Assembly: GCA_019677205.1 (NCBI GenBank)
Contig: JAAMXY010000009.1
Span: forward strand, 2,846 to 66,845
Direction: 5' to 3'
Source of the DNA: Pinguiococcus pyrenoidosus
Taxonomy: Eukaryota > Sar > Pinguiophyceae > Pinguiochrysidales > Pinguiochrysidaceae
DNA: 64,000 nt
Shown: in pieces, positions 63,195 to 64,000 of the stretch
Position numbering within the stretch: the stretch's first letter is position 1
Layout of the letters: the number at the start of each line of letters is the position of its first letter
Notes under the pieces: generated by a model
Database searches by the model: none
What the model saw: the letters and a program-made list of their open reading frames with translations, nothing else
What the model was told of the DNA's origin: nothing
Made by a program: the position numbers and the translations under genes

Positions 63195-64000
63195 TCATGC
63201 TTCTTTTCTGGTGCTGGTGACGCAGAGCCATCCTCTGCCAATCTCTGACCTCATCTCCCTGTAGTGCTCAAAGAGGCCTGGCGCACCGTCTGGGTTCGCC
63301 GCCATCTCCTGCGCATGCTGCTTCATGTACTTCGCCGCGATTCCGTCCGGGTTCGTCTGCAGAGTCGCGTCGTCGGGAGCCAGAGGGATGTGCCAGTGAC
63401 CATCTACTATCTGAATCTCTCGGCTGAACGGGGGCGGCTCATAAACCACCACTTCGGGAAGCGGAGCGTCCTTCATTACCGGTCGCGACAAGTCGAAGTG
63501 CACCACCTGTGAGTACCGCCAACGCAGGAAGTCCCGGCTGCTCAGCAGCCACTTGCGATGATTCCGCATCCGATCATTGGACAGAACTTTTGTCAATGTT
63601 CGTTTCGGTGGCGCTGCAGCCGGCTTCTCAGGTTGCTCCGACTCGCCTCGCGTGGCGCGAAGCGCCTTCATGGTTGCCACGTCTCGTCTCCCAAAGCCTC
63701 TATCCTTGTTGACGCTCAGCTTCGGATTGCAGATGTCGAAGGGAGCCGTCCACTTGCTCTGCCCGTCTCTTGTGCTCAGCTGCACAGCATCTTGTTCTAC
63801 GGCTACCGTAGCCAGCATCCACAGGTAGTCATCGTGGGTTCCCTAAATGCGCCATGGCATCAGTCGAGGCCCTTCCTAGCGTTCTCACTCCGCCAGAGCG
63901 GGACCAGCAGCCTTACCGTGTCCACGACGTAGAGCTGGCCAGCTTCCTCCCAAGCCCGCAGCAACTCGACTTCGTCGGCACTCAGGTCGTTCATGTGCGT
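63195..64000 (-). CDS. Protein-only RNase P (PRORP), C-terminal nuclease half; N-terminus beyond window
   Basis: Two exons are inferred: from the right edge to 63917, and 63195-63842, joining AWEEAGQLYVVDT to GTHDDYLWMLATVAVE in phase 0. This is the NYN/PIN-like metallonuclease of PRORP: the catalytic Asp pair in GTHDDYLW, a further Asp in VLSNDRMRNH, then FLRWRYSQVVHF, PPPFSREIQIVDGHWHIPL and a terminal GRGWLC. The His of HWHIPL and Cys of GWLC correspond to the C-terminal zinc ligands that hold the central domain. PRORP removes 5' leaders from tRNA precursors without an RNA subunit. Two insertions are unusual: about 75 residues between the Asp pair and SNDRMRNH, and about 45 before GRGWLC. 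The PPR domain and any targeting signal lie outside the window. Confidence 0.88.

Overview
This is a GC-rich nuclear segment from a photosynthetic eukaryote, read from a draft assembly (one run of 101 N). Genes are split by GT-AG spliceosomal introns, and donors are often GTACG, GTGAG or GTGCG. The products are eukaryotic: an IP3 receptor, Rpn9, NECAP, MSH2, membralin and TMEM161. Three proteins (KAS II, KAS III and a PPR protein) start with a hydrophobic signal peptide followed by a basic stretch. In two of them the predicted cleavage site is Ala-Leu-Ser|Phe, the Phe-type junction typical of complex plastids of red-algal origin. I therefore infer a secondary red-plastid alga (ochrophyte-like, or a cryptophyte or haptophyte). 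A bacteriophytochrome-type hybrid kinase fits an ochrophyte best. The species cannot be named from the sequence.

Layout. 0-10 kb: 5' part of an LRR protein (-), a small single-TM protein (+), a plastid-type PPR protein (-), a Y-family DNA polymerase (+) and a class II aldolase (+). 10-27 kb: a giant protein of about 4,070 aa (LRR, IQ, C2, IQ, discoidin-like, Ig-like, MORN and coiled-coil regions) and a phytochrome hybrid kinase, both on (-). 26.6-28 kb: an AT-rich island holding an 833-bp block bounded by identical 29-bp repeats, with several hairpins. 28-51 kb: a run of housekeeping genes that alternate strand one by one: NECAP, Rpn9, CPPED1-like phosphatase, TMEM161-like, MSH2, KAS II, KAS III, membralin, 2OG oxygenase, DUSP protein, serine carboxypeptidase and homocysteine methyltransferase. 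51-64 kb: an IP3 receptor of about 3,245 aa, a small unknown gene and the C-terminal half of a protein-only RNase P.

Themes. KAS II and KAS III, which initiate and extend plastid type II fatty-acid synthesis, are divergently transcribed from one 0.7-kb region containing a cluster of CCAAT pentamers. Membralin and Rpn9 belong to ER and cytosolic protein degradation. Polymerase Y and MSH2 belong to DNA damage tolerance and mismatch repair. The IP3 receptor and the phytochrome are signalling proteins. Introns and intergenic regions are packed with locus-specific minisatellites and simple repeats. Almost every adjacent gene pair is head-to-head or tail-to-tail. I recognised no tRNA, rRNA, CRISPR array or intact transposase.
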